DNA of 64,000 bases from Heterobilharzia americana (lineage: Eukaryota > Platyhelminthes > Trematoda > Strigeidida > Schistosomatidae): positions 97,582,701-97,646,700 of the forward strand of contig OX104134.1 of the NCBI GenBank assembly GCA_944470555.2. Reading direction: 5' to 3'. Within the stretch, counting starts at the first letter, position 1; the number at the start of each line of letters is the position of its first letter. The notes beneath the pieces were generated by a model. The model was not told the origin of the DNA, made no database searches, and saw only the letters and a list, made by a program, of their open reading frames with translations. Shown here one piece after another: positions 47,401-57,479 of this stretch. The translations under genes were made by a program, and so were the position numbers.

Positions 47401-50400
47401 GACAGGGAACCTTGAGGACAACTAATCAGGTGGAAAATGATTCACTCAAGTGATTGGTACCGTGTTGTCGATGCAGCACGAAACCTTGATGAGTTATGAT
47501 GAAGATTACGTTGTGAGTGAAATTTTTTGGAACAGGTAATAAGGTTGAAATATGTGAATGTCTAGTTCAGAAACTTGAATATAAACCTAAGAAGATGACT
47601 TAAACACGAACGGGCAAACTATAAATTAACCAATGTATGTATACATACACTTTTCTTGACAAACGGCAGATTCTTGGTAGATACGACCGAAATACGAAGA
47701 AAGGACATTTCCAGTGGATAAATGACTAAGCAGAAAGATCCATCCTAGCAGTTATGCGAAAATACGTGGCATTGGGTACCACAATATACACAGTGTCTGA
47801 AATAGGTTACCCCAATCGAGCTGTTGTTCACAAAAAGCACTTCATGAATCAGACAACTGGAGTGTACACAATTATTATAATTATTATTAATCCCTTGGGT
47901 TCCTTGTCGAACATAGGGCTTCAGTAGCAAGTCGCCATTTCACTCCCTTCTCTGCAGTCTTTTGAACCTGGCTACACCATTGCACACAAACTTTCATTTC
48001 TTCCCCACATGATCTCCTCCATATCATCTTCACCTCGGACACCCAGCTCGTCGTTTCCCACTTGACTTCCACTTGGGGGCTTGGCCTGACACAGGATGTC
48101 CCCAATCGGGTTTCTCAGTGTATACCCAATCCAACCCATCTCCACTTTCTTCTGCATATTTGATGGGCGATCGGTTAATGGTTGGTTCGTTGCCAGCCAG
48201 CTAGAGTGCCTCGTTGCTTATTCTTATTATTCTGGTCATCTAATCTTCAGTATCGAGTGTAGGCAGCAGCTGTTGATGAATGTCTGTAGTTTGCTGGAAA
48301 TGCTTTTCGTGACGCGCCAAGTCTCCCAACCATCACATAGAAACACTGACTCACTTGACTGAATCAGTGTTGAAAATTCAGATCTTATTCACGCTTTATG
48401 CTGAGTGCAGTAGATCTCCACACTGATTTCAGATTAATGAAAGCCTTTCTCGCTCTTCCGATCCCGGCTGCTGTGAAATCCTCATCTGTGCCTGTGCCGC
48501 CGCCTGTAGTTGAAACGATGCTGTCTTGACTAGGTAGGTGAAGAAGACTACTTCCTTCAGGTTTCTACCGTTCATCGTGATTGGTACTTGTTGTTGATGC
48601 TGTTGTTCGTTAGGTATCTTCATCACCTCTGTCTTCTCTACGTTCACCTGAACGAAGTCCCGTCTTCACTGCTCTGCCTCACCTCTTCTGCCAACTTGTT
48701 GGTTTTCGTCTGTAAATCTTCCAGTTTGTGCGACAAGACATTCGACATAAATCATCGCCGGCGGCGAAATCGAAATCTTCTTCTGGGGTATTTTCAGCGG
48801 TCCAGCCGGCATATGTCCATCTTCTCGCTCCTCACGGTTTGCTGCATGATCCAGTCGACCACAATCAGGACAATCATCGGTGATAGTAGGCAACAACCTT
48901 GTCTTACTCCTGTCCCCTATCTTCATTTCAAAGTCATCACTGAGCCTCCCATTGCTGTGTGAATCACTTGGTATGCAGTATCATATAGCACATAGCTACT
49001 GAATGAGGTTGATAAAGACTAGTGGGACTTCGTAGTGTTGAATCAACTGCCGAATTACTTGGAGTGCACACAAACAACTAAGAAAATGTATGGAGTCGTC
49101 TTACAAAGTTCTTAAGACCTTTAACGTGATCATGAAAAGAAATTTCCCAAATGTTATTTAAATATTTTCTCATATGGCCTGGCGGCAATGAGCACAATGG
49201 TTACCAAGATGATAAATCCCACTTTCAATCTAAATATCTTTATTTCTCAGGTAAAGTAGATTTATCCTTAATTATAACTCTGTCCTTCATATTTTTTGAT
49301 TCAGATTGATCAGTGTATAGTAAGACGTGATTGACTGTCACTAAAGTTTAGTTCTACTACGTTACCTTATACAACATTTTTAGTGCAAGTAACTGAAAAT
49401 CACATCTAAATGTTGGTGAAATCACTACAGATTTTAAAAAACTACTGGAAAGTAGAAACCGTTGAAATATATCGAATTAAAATCTCCATTTACGTTCAAA
49501 TCCAGCAGCCTAGAAAACAGCTTCTGGAAAAATTGCCCTCAAGTTGAAAGTCGTAAATATATGAAGATTTATTTAAAATAAATGGATCGAAATGGTCTTC
49601 TTTCAGGCTAAAAAAAAGTTGATGAGTTGCTGATAGATATTCAAAAAATGTTTGTAAAGCCTAGATCGACGTTTGCAAGGTGGAAAAGTGATGCAGTGAT
49701 AAACCAATGTAACTCCAATTGTAGGTGGTCCCCCCCAGTTTGACTGCTTCCAACTGACAATAATTGCCAGTGAAATTTCACCTTCTAGTAAACCTATACT
49801 CAAGCACAGCGAGCAATACAGAGACATGAATCAATGAGTTTACACACAAACAATGAACTGTACTTCATTATATAATTTCCAGCTACGGAATTACAAGAAT
49901 ACCATTGCATAGAATAAAATAATTAGTAGTAATAGGAACGAAATATTCCGCCGGAACAAATGAACAAGATTATTCAAACTGTATAATCTTAAACTGATCA
50001 ACCAATGATTCCAATCATCTGGTAACCCTTCCCCCGCCCGAGTCTCTAGTTTTCAATGTTTATAAATTTGAGTCATATAAAGTTTATATGCACGCGCACA
50101 CACACACACACAGACCACATGACTTCACTTGGTAAACAAAACTTTTTGTATTTTACTTCTATTATTCCACATTGGTGTAGATGGTGGTAGAGTACACACA
50201 AAACATATGAAAACGCTACATCAGCCAATGTATGTCAACAATCTCACGTAAACATACACATTCCTTACATGAAATTTCACCTTTCACCTTCAAATTCCTG
50301 ACTTCATGAAACTTATTAAAGACTCACAGAACATAACTGTTTCTCACCACTCCGGCAACCAAGTTGACATGCCGAAATACCGAAATGAGTATGTGATAGA

Positions 50401-53400
50401 ACATTAAAAATCTACCAGTCAACGCATTGTACAGTTAATACCTATAAACCAAGAGCCAATGACAACCTCGCCTGGTGTACTAGTTACTAGACAGTCCTAA
50501 TTTCGGATAAAGAGAGAAGGTTAGGCATAGGGTTAGCAACTCTATCCCGGAAAACCAATCCAACCACTAAACAAACTTCAAAACACAAAGAAAATATAAA
50601 AAATAAAATCAAACTTATTCCTCGCTGGAATCGGAGAGGCGAAATGACGCCAGTTGGTAAAAGTCTTCGGCAAGCCAATTGGCCGATGTGTCTTCCCTTC
50701 TCTCGATGAAAGTGAAAGTAAACATGGGAAGATGGAATGTCCACAACATGTATGAACCTAGCAAGGCTGTCCAGATTGCCAAAGAGATGAGAAGGTATAG
50801 CATAGAAGTGCTTGGAGTCTGCGAGGAATATGCAGATGGAATGGGAGTGGACTCTCCCATCTGTCAACTTCAGAGTCAATAATCTACTCCGATATTGTCA
50901 CCCAGACGACAACTACGAGCACAGCACACTGAGTTATGGAGTGTCTATCATGATGTCCCTTGAAGAGCATCGAAGTCTCTCTTTCTCTCTCATGCAGTGA
51001 GAACCAATCTCCTCCTGCAGGTTCAGGACCATCACAGCAAGATTCAACTCAAAAGGAAGGAAAGTCACAATCATACAATGCTACGCAATAGACCTACAAA
51101 TAATTCAGATGAAGAGAAGAAGGAGGAATTCTACAGACAATTACAATCAGTACAGGACAAGACTGCAGTTGAGAACATCAAAATTCTAATGGGCGACATG
51201 AATGCCAAACTGGGAGGGAGCAGACAACACAGGAAGAGAACTTATCATACATCGAGAAGCGCTCGGTGAAATGAAGAACGAGAATGGAGAACTGTTTGCA
51301 GAATTCTGCGCATTCAGCGATTTGGTGATTGGAGTGGGGCAGTGTGTACGAACACAAGGATTTCACCAGACACCAGGACACACTACACTAGAAATCAGAT
51401 CGACTTCATCTCAAAGTGAAGAAAGTGGAGACACAGCCAACCAACTGGACACAAGATCAGATCACGAAGAGGAGTAGATGTAGGTTCACACCACTCACTC
51501 CACTATCTAGTGCAAGGAACCTACCTTCAAAATCAAGTTGAAAGCCTTCACTTCACAGAAGTTGGTAATAGACCACAGTTCGAGTTGAACACCCAGAACA
51601 GAGACCGAAGTGAAGGACGAAACTACAGGTGACATCTTCACATCAGTCAGGTATCAGGGAAAAAGTGGGAGACATTGAGCAAGATCCGTGAAGAAAGGTG
51701 TGTGGAAGAAGACTGGAACTCTGTGAAAGAGAGGTGGAAAGGAACCTGCATAACGGTGTTAGAAAGGAAGAAGAAGAAGAAGCAAGTCGGGACAAGAAAT
51801 GGATCTTGATGGACACATGGAAGCTGATAGAGGAGGGGGAAGAAGATGAACTACTGCAATGCAGTGCAGGGATGAATAACGAAAAGACGAACTGAGTACA
51901 ACATATAGAACATTACACTGGATGAAGAAGTGAAGAAGAGTGTGCGGAAAGACAAGAGATACTTGTACGACACACTGGCAAGTGAAGCAGAACAGGCTGC
52001 TGTTGGTGGGGGATACAGAGACCTGACAACATAATATCAAATAACCAGGTTACTTGCTGTCTGGGAAGAGATGAACACAGCATAGATGAAGCCAACGAAA
52101 GATAGTGAAGGAAACTTAGTTGCCACTGAATAGGAGAAACAAAGGAAACGATGGGTTGACCACTTAAAAAAAACTCTTGAATCGACCACCACCACCACCA
52201 CCAGCAGCAGGGCAGCCAGAGTCATGCATTATGTCCAGACGAAATGGCCGCAAAAGTCGTTCACCGGTGACCTGAAACAAATGTTCTGCAGAAGAGAATC
52301 CCTTTGTGTCGTCGGTAACTGCCTCATATTTGGAGAACGTCTAGTGATCCCCCAGTCTCTTCGTGCAAAATTCCTAAAACAGTTTCACACTGGTCATCCA
52401 GGAATAGAACGTATGAAAGCCATCGCCAGAAGCCACGCTTATTGGCCCAGTACGGACTCTGATATAGCTGAATTTGTCAGTCGCTGCGCATCATGTCAGA
52501 AGGCAGCTAAGAATCCCCCACGTATTCTGCCAAAGAGTTGGCCATTACCAGATCGACCTTAGTCTAGAATTCATATCGATTTTGCAGGTTCATTACATGG
52601 AACCTACTATCTGATTCTTGTTGACGCTTATTCCAAGTGGCCAAAGATCGTCGCAGTATCACCCGTATCGTTACGCCAAACAATCGCGGCTCTTAAAAAT
52701 ATTTTCATCTGCCATGGGTTGCCCGACACCATTGTTTCCGATAATGGATCACTATTCACGTCCCACGAGTTTGCGGAGTTTTGCAGTGTCAATGCAATCC
52801 ATCATATTCGTACAGCACCGTACCATCCACAATCCATTGGCCAGGCAGAAAGATTTGTTGATACCTTTGAGCGAGCTTTCCTTAAAGCCGGAAGAGGAGG
52901 AGGAGACACGGATGTTATACAACAATTTCGATTCATCTATCGCTCAACGCCAAATGACGCCTTACCAGACCACAAATCTCATGTGGAAGTTTTAATGGGA
53001 AGGAAGCTACGTACGCCACACCACGCAATGCTGCCACCACTTCATGCACAGACAACGCAAACAGTTGGATCACACTTAAACGATGGAGACTGCATCTACG
53101 TACGAGATTACAGACCAGGACACGGCATGTGGACGGAAGATGTTCTCATGGGTACATCATACTCCCACATCGGAAACAATGGTGTCGGGCAACCCATGGC
53201 AGATGAAAATATTTTTAAGAGCCGCGATTGTTTGGCGTAACGATACGGGTGATACTGCGACGATCTTTGGCCACTTGGAATAAGCGTCAACAAGAATCAG
53301 ATAGTAGGTTCCATGTAATGAACCTGCAAAATCGATATGAATTCTAGACTAAGGTCGATCTGGTAATGGCCAACTCTTTGGCAGAATACGTGGGGGATTC

Positions 53401-56400
53401 TTAGCTGCCTTCTGACATGATGCGCAGCGACTGACAAATTCAGCTATATCAGAGTCCGTACTGGGCCAATAAGCGTGGCTTCTGGCGATGGCTTTCATAC
53501 GTTCTATTCCTGGATGACCAGTGTGAAACTGTTTTAGGAATTTTGCACGAAGAGACTGGGGGATCACTAGACGTTCTCCAAATATGAGGCAGTTGCCGAC
53601 GACACAAAGGGATTCTCTTCTGCAGAACATTTGTTTCAGGTCACCGGTGAACGACTTTTGCGGCCATTTCGTCTGGACATAATGCATGACTCTGGCTGCC
53701 CTGCTGCTGGTGGTGGTGGTGGTGGTCGATTCAAGAGTTTTTTTTAAGTGGTCAACCCATCGTTTCCTTTGTTTCTCCTATTCAGTGGCAACTAAGTTTC
53801 CTTCACTATCTTTCGTTGGCTTCATCTATGCTGTGTTCATCTCTTCCCAGACAGCAAGTAACCTGGTTATTTGATATTATGTTGTCAGGTCTCTGTATCC
53901 CCCACCAACAGCAGCCTGTTCTGCTTCACTTGCCAGTGTGTCGTACAAGTATCTCTTGTCTTTCCGCACACTCTTCTTCACTTCTTCATCCAGTGTAATG
54001 TTCTATATGTTGTACTCAGTTCGTCTTTTCGTTATTCATCCCTGCACTGCATTGCAGTAGTTCATCTTCTTCCCCCTCCTCTATCAGCTTCCATGTGTCC
54101 ATCAAGATCCATTTCTTGTCCCGACTTGCTTCTTCTTCTTCTTCCTTTCTAACACCGTTATGCAGGTTCCTTTCCACCTCTCTTTCACAGAGTTCCAGTC
54201 TTCTTCCACACACCTTTCTTCACGGATCTTGCTCAATGTCTCCCACTTTTTCCCTGATACCTGACTGATGTGAAGATGTCACCTGTAGTTTCGTCCTTCA
54301 CTTCGGTCTCTGTTCTGGGTGTTCAACTCGAACTGTGGTCTATTACCAACTTCTGTGAAGTGAAGGCTTTCAACTTGATTTTGAAGGTAGGTTCCTTGCA
54401 CTAGATAGTGGAGTGAGTGGTGTGAACCTACATCTACTCCTCTTCGTGATCTGATCTTGTGTCCAGTTGGTTGGCTGTGTCTCCACTTTCTTCACTTTGA
54501 GATGAAGTCGATCTGATTTCTAGTGTAGTGTGTCCTGGTGTCTGGTGAAATCCTTGTGTTCGTACACACTGCCCCACTCCAATCACCAAATCGCTGAATG
54601 CGCAGAATTCTGCAAACAGTTCTCCATTCTCGTTCTTCATTTCACCGAGCGCTTCTCGATGTATGATAAGTTCTCTTCCTGTGTTGTCTGCTCCCTCCCA
54701 GTTTGGCATTCATGTCGCCCATTAGAATTTTGATGTTCTCAACTGCAGTCTTGTCCTGTACTGATTGTAATTGTCTGTAGAATTCCTCCTTCTTCTCTTC
54801 ATCTGAATTATTTGTAGGTCTATTGCGTAGCATTGTATGATTGTGACTTTCCTTCCTTTTGAGTTGAATCTTGCTGTGATGGTCCTGAACCTGCAGGAGG
54901 AGATTGGTTCTCACTGCATGAGAGAGAAAGAGAGACTTCGATGCTCTTCAAGGGGACATCATGATAGACACTCCATAACTCAGTGTGCTGTGCTCGTAGT
55001 TGTCGTCTGGGTGACAATATCGGAGTAGATTATTGACTCTGAAGTTGACAGATGGGAGAGTCCACTCCCATTCCATCTGCATATTCCTCGCAGACTCCAA
55101 GCACTTCTATGCTATACCTTCTCATCTCTTTGGCAATCTGGACAGCCTTGCTAGGTTCATACATGTTGTGGACATTCCATCTTCCCATGTTTACTTTCAC
55201 TTTCATCGAGAGAAGGGAAGACACATCGGCCAATTGGCTTGCCGAAGACTTTTACCAACTGGCGTCATTTCGCCTCTCCGATTCCAGCGAGGAATAAGTT
55301 TGATTTTATTTTTTATATTTTCTTTGTGTTTTGAAGTTTGTTTAGTGGTTGGATTGGTTTTCCGGGATAGAGTTGCTAACCCTATGCCTAACCTTCTCTC
55401 TTTATCCGAAATTAGGACTGTCTAGTAACTAGTACACCAGGCGAGGTTGTCATTGGCTCTTGGTTTATAGGTATTAACTGTACAATGCGTTGACTGGTAG
55501 ATTTTTAATGTTCTATCACATACTCATTTCGGTATTTCGGCATGTCAACTTGGTTGCCGGAGTGGTGAGAAACAGTTATGTTCTGTGAGTCTTTAATAAG
55601 TTTCATGAAGTCAGGAATTTGAAGGTGAAAGGTGAAATTTCATGTAAGGAATGTGTATGTTTACGTGAGATTGTTGACATACATTGGCTGATGTAGCGTT
55701 TTCATATGTTTTGTGTGTACTCTACCACCATCTACACCAATGTGGAATAATAGAAGTAAAATACAAAAAGTTTTGTTTACCAAGTGAAGTCATGTGGTCT
55801 GTGTGTGTGTGCGCGCGTGCATATAAACTTTATATGACTCAAATTTATAAACATTGAAAACTAGAGACTCGGGCGGGGGAAGGGTTACCAGATGATTGGA
55901 ATCATTGGTTGATCAGTTTAAGATTATACAGTTTGAATAATCTTGTTCATTTGTTCCGGCGGAATATTTCGTTCCTATTACTACTAATTATCTTATTCTA
56001 TGAAATAGTATTCATTCAATTGCGTACCTGTGGTTTTGGATCCTCACCTACCCCTGTCAACTGGTCTAAGGCAGGACAATGCATCATAACTTTCTTTAAT
56101 GACATGTTAAGTTAACTGCTTTTTGTCTAACCACTAAGTATCAAAGGTTTCTGGTAAGGGAGGACATCAAGGGAATAGACGTCGCACCAGCAGAGCTCGC
56201 CGGGTCAACGTAATACATAAGCCCGATCACCACGTGAACGCAGCGGCTATCGATCGGGATTGGCGCAGGATGAGTAGTCAAGGTCTTACATAAAGCCTAA
56301 CACTGATATCCGGAACAGTAAAGGAAAGCAAAGGAGGAGTCGAAGGTGAGAAAGGCAGAATATCGTTAGTCGAATGAAGTATGGTAACAGAAGAGTCTGA

Positions 56401-57244
56401 CTACGGACACCGTAGGATTTGTTTATGCAAGGTACTTGGCAGATAAAATGGGGCTTAGTTTTGCATAACCATAAAGCTTAAGGTACATTTGCATGCGGCC
56501 TGTCACACATGATGTTTCGGGAATTTGAGGTTCAACTTTGATTGGTATAGCATCGAAATACCAAAGGGATGATGAGAGTTTTGATTTAGGAAGTCGACCT
56601 TTTTGAGTTCCACCCTTCCCTTAGGGAAGGCAACATCAGCATTGCACTGCTGTTGTGCCTAGTTGTCGGCAGTACGAACTTCCCTCATAGCGGCGTAATT
56701 TATGCTAAAACAATAAATCATTTTAGTTTCATCCCTACCTAACAAACCTTTTTGGTATGGAACAAAAGTTTCCATCAGTATAGTCTTTTTTTGGTCATAA
56801 TCATATGCAAACTCCACCACTATGTGAAAGGAGAAGCTATCGGTCGAGAAATGATGTGATTTACATCTCACTGTGTACCAACACGAATCTAGTCACCAGA
56901 TTTTGCACGTATATACTACAAGCAGAGCTGTGACTCACCGGTATACGCATTCGGTTTTCAACCAATGAGTGAGGGATTCGGACGGCACTTCCTTTATTTA
57001 AGTTTGAATAGCCAAATAATATCATCTGCCTTCACTTCGTAGGCGTACATGGTTGCGACGAATTATTTCATTTCACTGTATTTTTTTCGTTTCGACTACG
57101 TTACTAGTAACAATCTTAGACATGAAATTTTCATTCAAAATTTAACTTGACTACTTACCTCACGCCCCTTTTCATCAAAACTAGCTTGGCAAGACATTTC
57201 ATGGTGTTCATGTTCTTCTGTGCCAACTTGTGGTTTTTTTAGTT
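41086..57244 (-). CDS. multi-exon gene for a basic Cys/His-rich protein with C-terminal AN1-like zinc finger (3' exons)
   Basis: Three exons join in phase on the minus strand: 57244-57159 (weaker), 47001-46633 and 41469-41086 (stop TAA). Donors after 57159 and 46633 are GTAAGT; the last exon has a strong pyrimidine-rich acceptor. The protein part runs from a Glu/His-rich segment through a basic segment (IGRKRARRIRKERQRN), a Cys/His cluster (YWLCPWCSEHIAPVSQCGH, then C), a Lys/Arg-rich helix, an SR-like tail (HSRSRSRNRDKS), to C-x2-C-x4-C-x2-H-x5-H-x2-C near the end (CSGCKRAFCFVHRPIGKHSAC). That matches the second half of an AN1 finger. A basic C-terminal helix after an AN1 finger is seen in SMUBP-2/IGHMBP2, but no helicase exon lies in the window, so I do not name it. 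The 5' exons lie beyond 57244. Introns are 5163 and 10157 nt and full of repeats. Confidence 0.6.
42430..42770 (-). pseudogene. RTE/SR2-like endonuclease C-terminal relic
   Basis: Minus strand: a frame with FLTSTNFKHKERDTVLHGVH corresponds to the 'FxASTNFRHKxxHxxTWxxP' block of schistosome RTE endonucleases. It is followed by a degraded 'QxDHIAxxxRWR' region and LTGGRK. It lies in the 5.2-kb intron of the AN1-like gene. Confidence 0.45.
43790..44720 (+). pseudogene. RTE/SR2-like reverse transcriptase relic
   Basis: Plus-strand blocks: NLKQPKATGPDGFSIG ('GKAxGPDGI'), QAAFRTG and the following CVDSIFMLRQALEYTHTC, GIFIDLKEAFNAVDHEILW with the first catalytic Asp, then SPLSLFLSNFFTDIL ('CPLSPFLFNF'), and HVTDLECTD where the YADD box should be (destroyed). 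At 44490-44640 follow ADELQDLFNESLDRIMTYV and GKEWWSTLIISLTQE. Inside the AN1-like gene's intron, antisense to it. Confidence 0.65.
44770..45310 (-). pseudogene. RTE/SR2-like LINE 3' end
   Basis: Minus-strand translation gives the C-terminal block (ISDAEYWAEEECQLMRL, corresponding to 'ISDAEVRxRVLGxxxxQL') and ends with TSGWEDLGDTVQNRCHWRRC, the typical end of these elements. It lies tail-to-tail with the plus-strand relic at 43790-44720. Confidence 0.55.
45715..45800 (+). repeat. tRNA-like SINE (ttcaac family)
   Basis: cattggtttaagaag (A-box-like) followed by gggttcgaacacc (B box, 45756-45768) and ccatttaccgaagtttaggta. Same module order as at 34100 and 46300. Confidence 0.5.
46091..46191 (+). 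repeat. pseudo-tRNA between 17-18 nt inverted repeats
   Basis: A perfect A box (tagctcagttgg) and a stable anticodon-like hairpin (ccggg ctggaaa cccga) resemble a tRNA with a GGA loop, but the acceptor ends do not pair and the B box is poor (cgcgatccag). The unit is bracketed by agtgaaacaaaatctgg (46091-46107) and its near reverse complement (46174-46191). Most likely a tRNA-derived SINE head, not a working tRNA. Confidence 0.5.
46300..46390 (-). repeat. tRNA-like SINE (ttcaac family), minus strand
   Basis: Minus strand: ttactggtttaagcgg, gactttcaacca, gggttggaacactg and ctccatctgtc. This is the same arrangement as the copies at 34100 and 45715; the B box is mutated. Confidence 0.5.
46633..47001 (-). 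CDS. internal exon of the AN1-like gene
   Basis: A 369-nt exon (123 codons, phase 0 at both ends) bounded by tttag at its start and GTAAGT at its end. It encodes basic residues, then CPWC...CGHE..C (possible zinc-binding cluster) and KKRQRLGLPPL, ending in an Arg/Ser repeat. Open across its full length, unlike surrounding DNA. Confidence 0.65.
47875..48960 (-). pseudogene. RTE-type LINE, 3' half with AAT-type tail
   Basis: Minus strand: DDCPD/VVDWIMQQ-like region near 48880, SHKLEDLQTKTNKLAEEV near 48740-48690 (in one frame), VEKTEVMKIPNEQ, a FTYL block, and KVEMGWIGYTLRNPIGDIL...PPSGSQVGNDELGVRGEDDM at 48157-47972. It ends in an AAT-rich tail (47873-47890). It is related to the copy at 34541-35345. 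The YADD box is disrupted. Confidence 0.65.
48961..49907. other. no recognisable gene; left flank of the palindrome
   Basis: AT-rich intronic DNA of the AN1-like gene with no motif. Similarity to the right flank persists weakly for about 30 bp outside the arm and then stops. Confidence 0.4.
49908..52742 (+). repeat. giant inverted repeat, left arm
   Basis: 2835 bp whose reverse complement is 53169-56002 with near identity. Paired positions sum to 105911 over most of the length, 105912 outside a single-G difference, and 105910 outside a (CA)n length difference. The arm contains 558 bp of non-element DNA including (CA)n at about 50095-50112, a LINE 5' part (50466-52214) and Gypsy integrase (52215-52742). 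Confidence 0.9.
50466..52214 (+). pseudogene. RTE-type LINE 5' end, endonuclease and start of RT (left arm)
   Basis: 5' end marked by aacctcgcctggt, shared with 37396 and 55446. Plus-strand frames give the endonuclease blocks in order: WNVHNMYEPSKAVQIAKEM and VLGVCEEY (50700-50880), KGRKSHNHTMLR/VTIIQCYA region (51050), ILMGDMNAKLGG (51182-51217, catalytic 'GDxN'), ENGELFAEFCAFSDLVIG (51280-51330), then a 'HTTLEIRST' or 'NQIDFI' frame for the 'TxNQIDHI' block. After 51900 come YLYDTLASEAEQA and KDSEGNLVATE...WVDHLKKTLES, the start of the RT ORF. Several frameshifts. The LINE breaks at a (CCA)n tract (52185-52205) where the integrase begins. Confidence 0.75.
52215..53240 (+). pseudogene. Gypsy integrase, one in-frame stop, spans palindrome spacer
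   Basis: One frame from 52215 to 53240 is interrupted only by TAG at 52560-52562, which replaces the Trp of the usual 'PWxRIHIDFAG'. The zinc domain is complete (FHTGHPGIERM...YWP...RCASC, an HHCC set). The core has RIHIDFAGS (first Asp), TIVSDNGSLFTS (second Asp) and IGQAERFVD (Glu), the full D,D,E set. MGRKLRTPHHAM and VRDYRPGHGMWTEDV mark the C-terminal module. The last 24 codons are read from the right arm and are not native. This is the best preserved retroelement enzyme in the window. The upstream RT/RNase H is missing. Confidence 0.8.
53169..53696 (-). pseudogene. truncated Gypsy integrase (right arm)
   Basis: Mirror copy of the integrase N-terminus: zinc domain in the frame 53687-53349, the same TAG, the HIDFAG Asp, then the sequence ends at 53169 just after the codons for VSD. 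It lacks the rest of the catalytic core. Confidence 0.8.
53697..55446 (-). pseudogene. RTE-type LINE 5' end and endonuclease (right arm)
   Basis: Mirror copy of 50466-52214 with the same frames: WNVHNMYEPSK at 55233-55030, the GDMNAK region at 54740-54700, the ENGELFAEF region at 54630-54570, and the start of RT toward 53760. Lesions are shared with the left arm, so the inversion-duplication happened after the LINE had decayed. Confidence 0.75.
56003..56924. other. no recognisable gene; right flank of the palindrome
   Basis: No motif found. The interval 56003-56035 still resembles the reverse complement of the left flank at roughly four bases in five, then similarity ends. Confidence 0.4.
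56925..57010 (+). repeat. tRNA-like SINE (ttcaac family)
   Basis: tcaccggtatacgcattcgg, then ttttcaacca and gggattcggacggc, and a cacttccttt/aagttt tail. Same module order as the copies at 34100, 45715, 46300 and 57480. It lies just downstream (in gene orientation) of the AN1-like exon at 57159-57244. Confidence 0.4.
57159..57244 (-). CDS. probable upstream exon of the AN1-like gene
   Basis: 86-nt candidate exon: acceptor caatcag before 57244, donor GAG|GTAAGT at 57159. It encodes KKPQVGTEEHEHHEMSC and ends in phase 0, matching the next exon. Short length and lack of homology make this a moderate call. Confidence 0.4.
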
Positions 57245-57479
57245 CTGATTGGTGAAGATAAAACAAAAAACGTGGCTGTTTGGTGATGAACGAATGATAT
57301 GTTCTAATTCGATAAATATTTCTGGATATGCCTTCTACACTGGGTGGTTTGATTCACAAACTTTAATTATCATAATAGCTAATGTATTCAATTAGAATTT
57401 TAGGGAGAGATGACGTTCCAATACTTCCTCACAGTCAGTAAGTTAATTTTTCACAATTTCAGCCAAATAGGTCTGAAAC

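Larger units (their letters stand above)
53169..56002 (-). repeat. giant inverted repeat, right arm
   Basis: 2834-bp reverse-complement partner of 49908-52742, separated from it by a 426-bp spacer (52743-53168) that is unique integrase sequence. Differences seen: one extra G at about 54950, two bp in the (CA)n at 55799-55820, and small changes at the outer end (for example near 55991). Confidence 0.9.

Noticed and set aside
50487..50879. 130-codon hydrophobic frame, also at 55033-55425 and 36884-37366
   Set aside because: Antisense of the LINE 5' end and endonuclease; appears as a repeated 'gene' only because the LINE is repeated three times.
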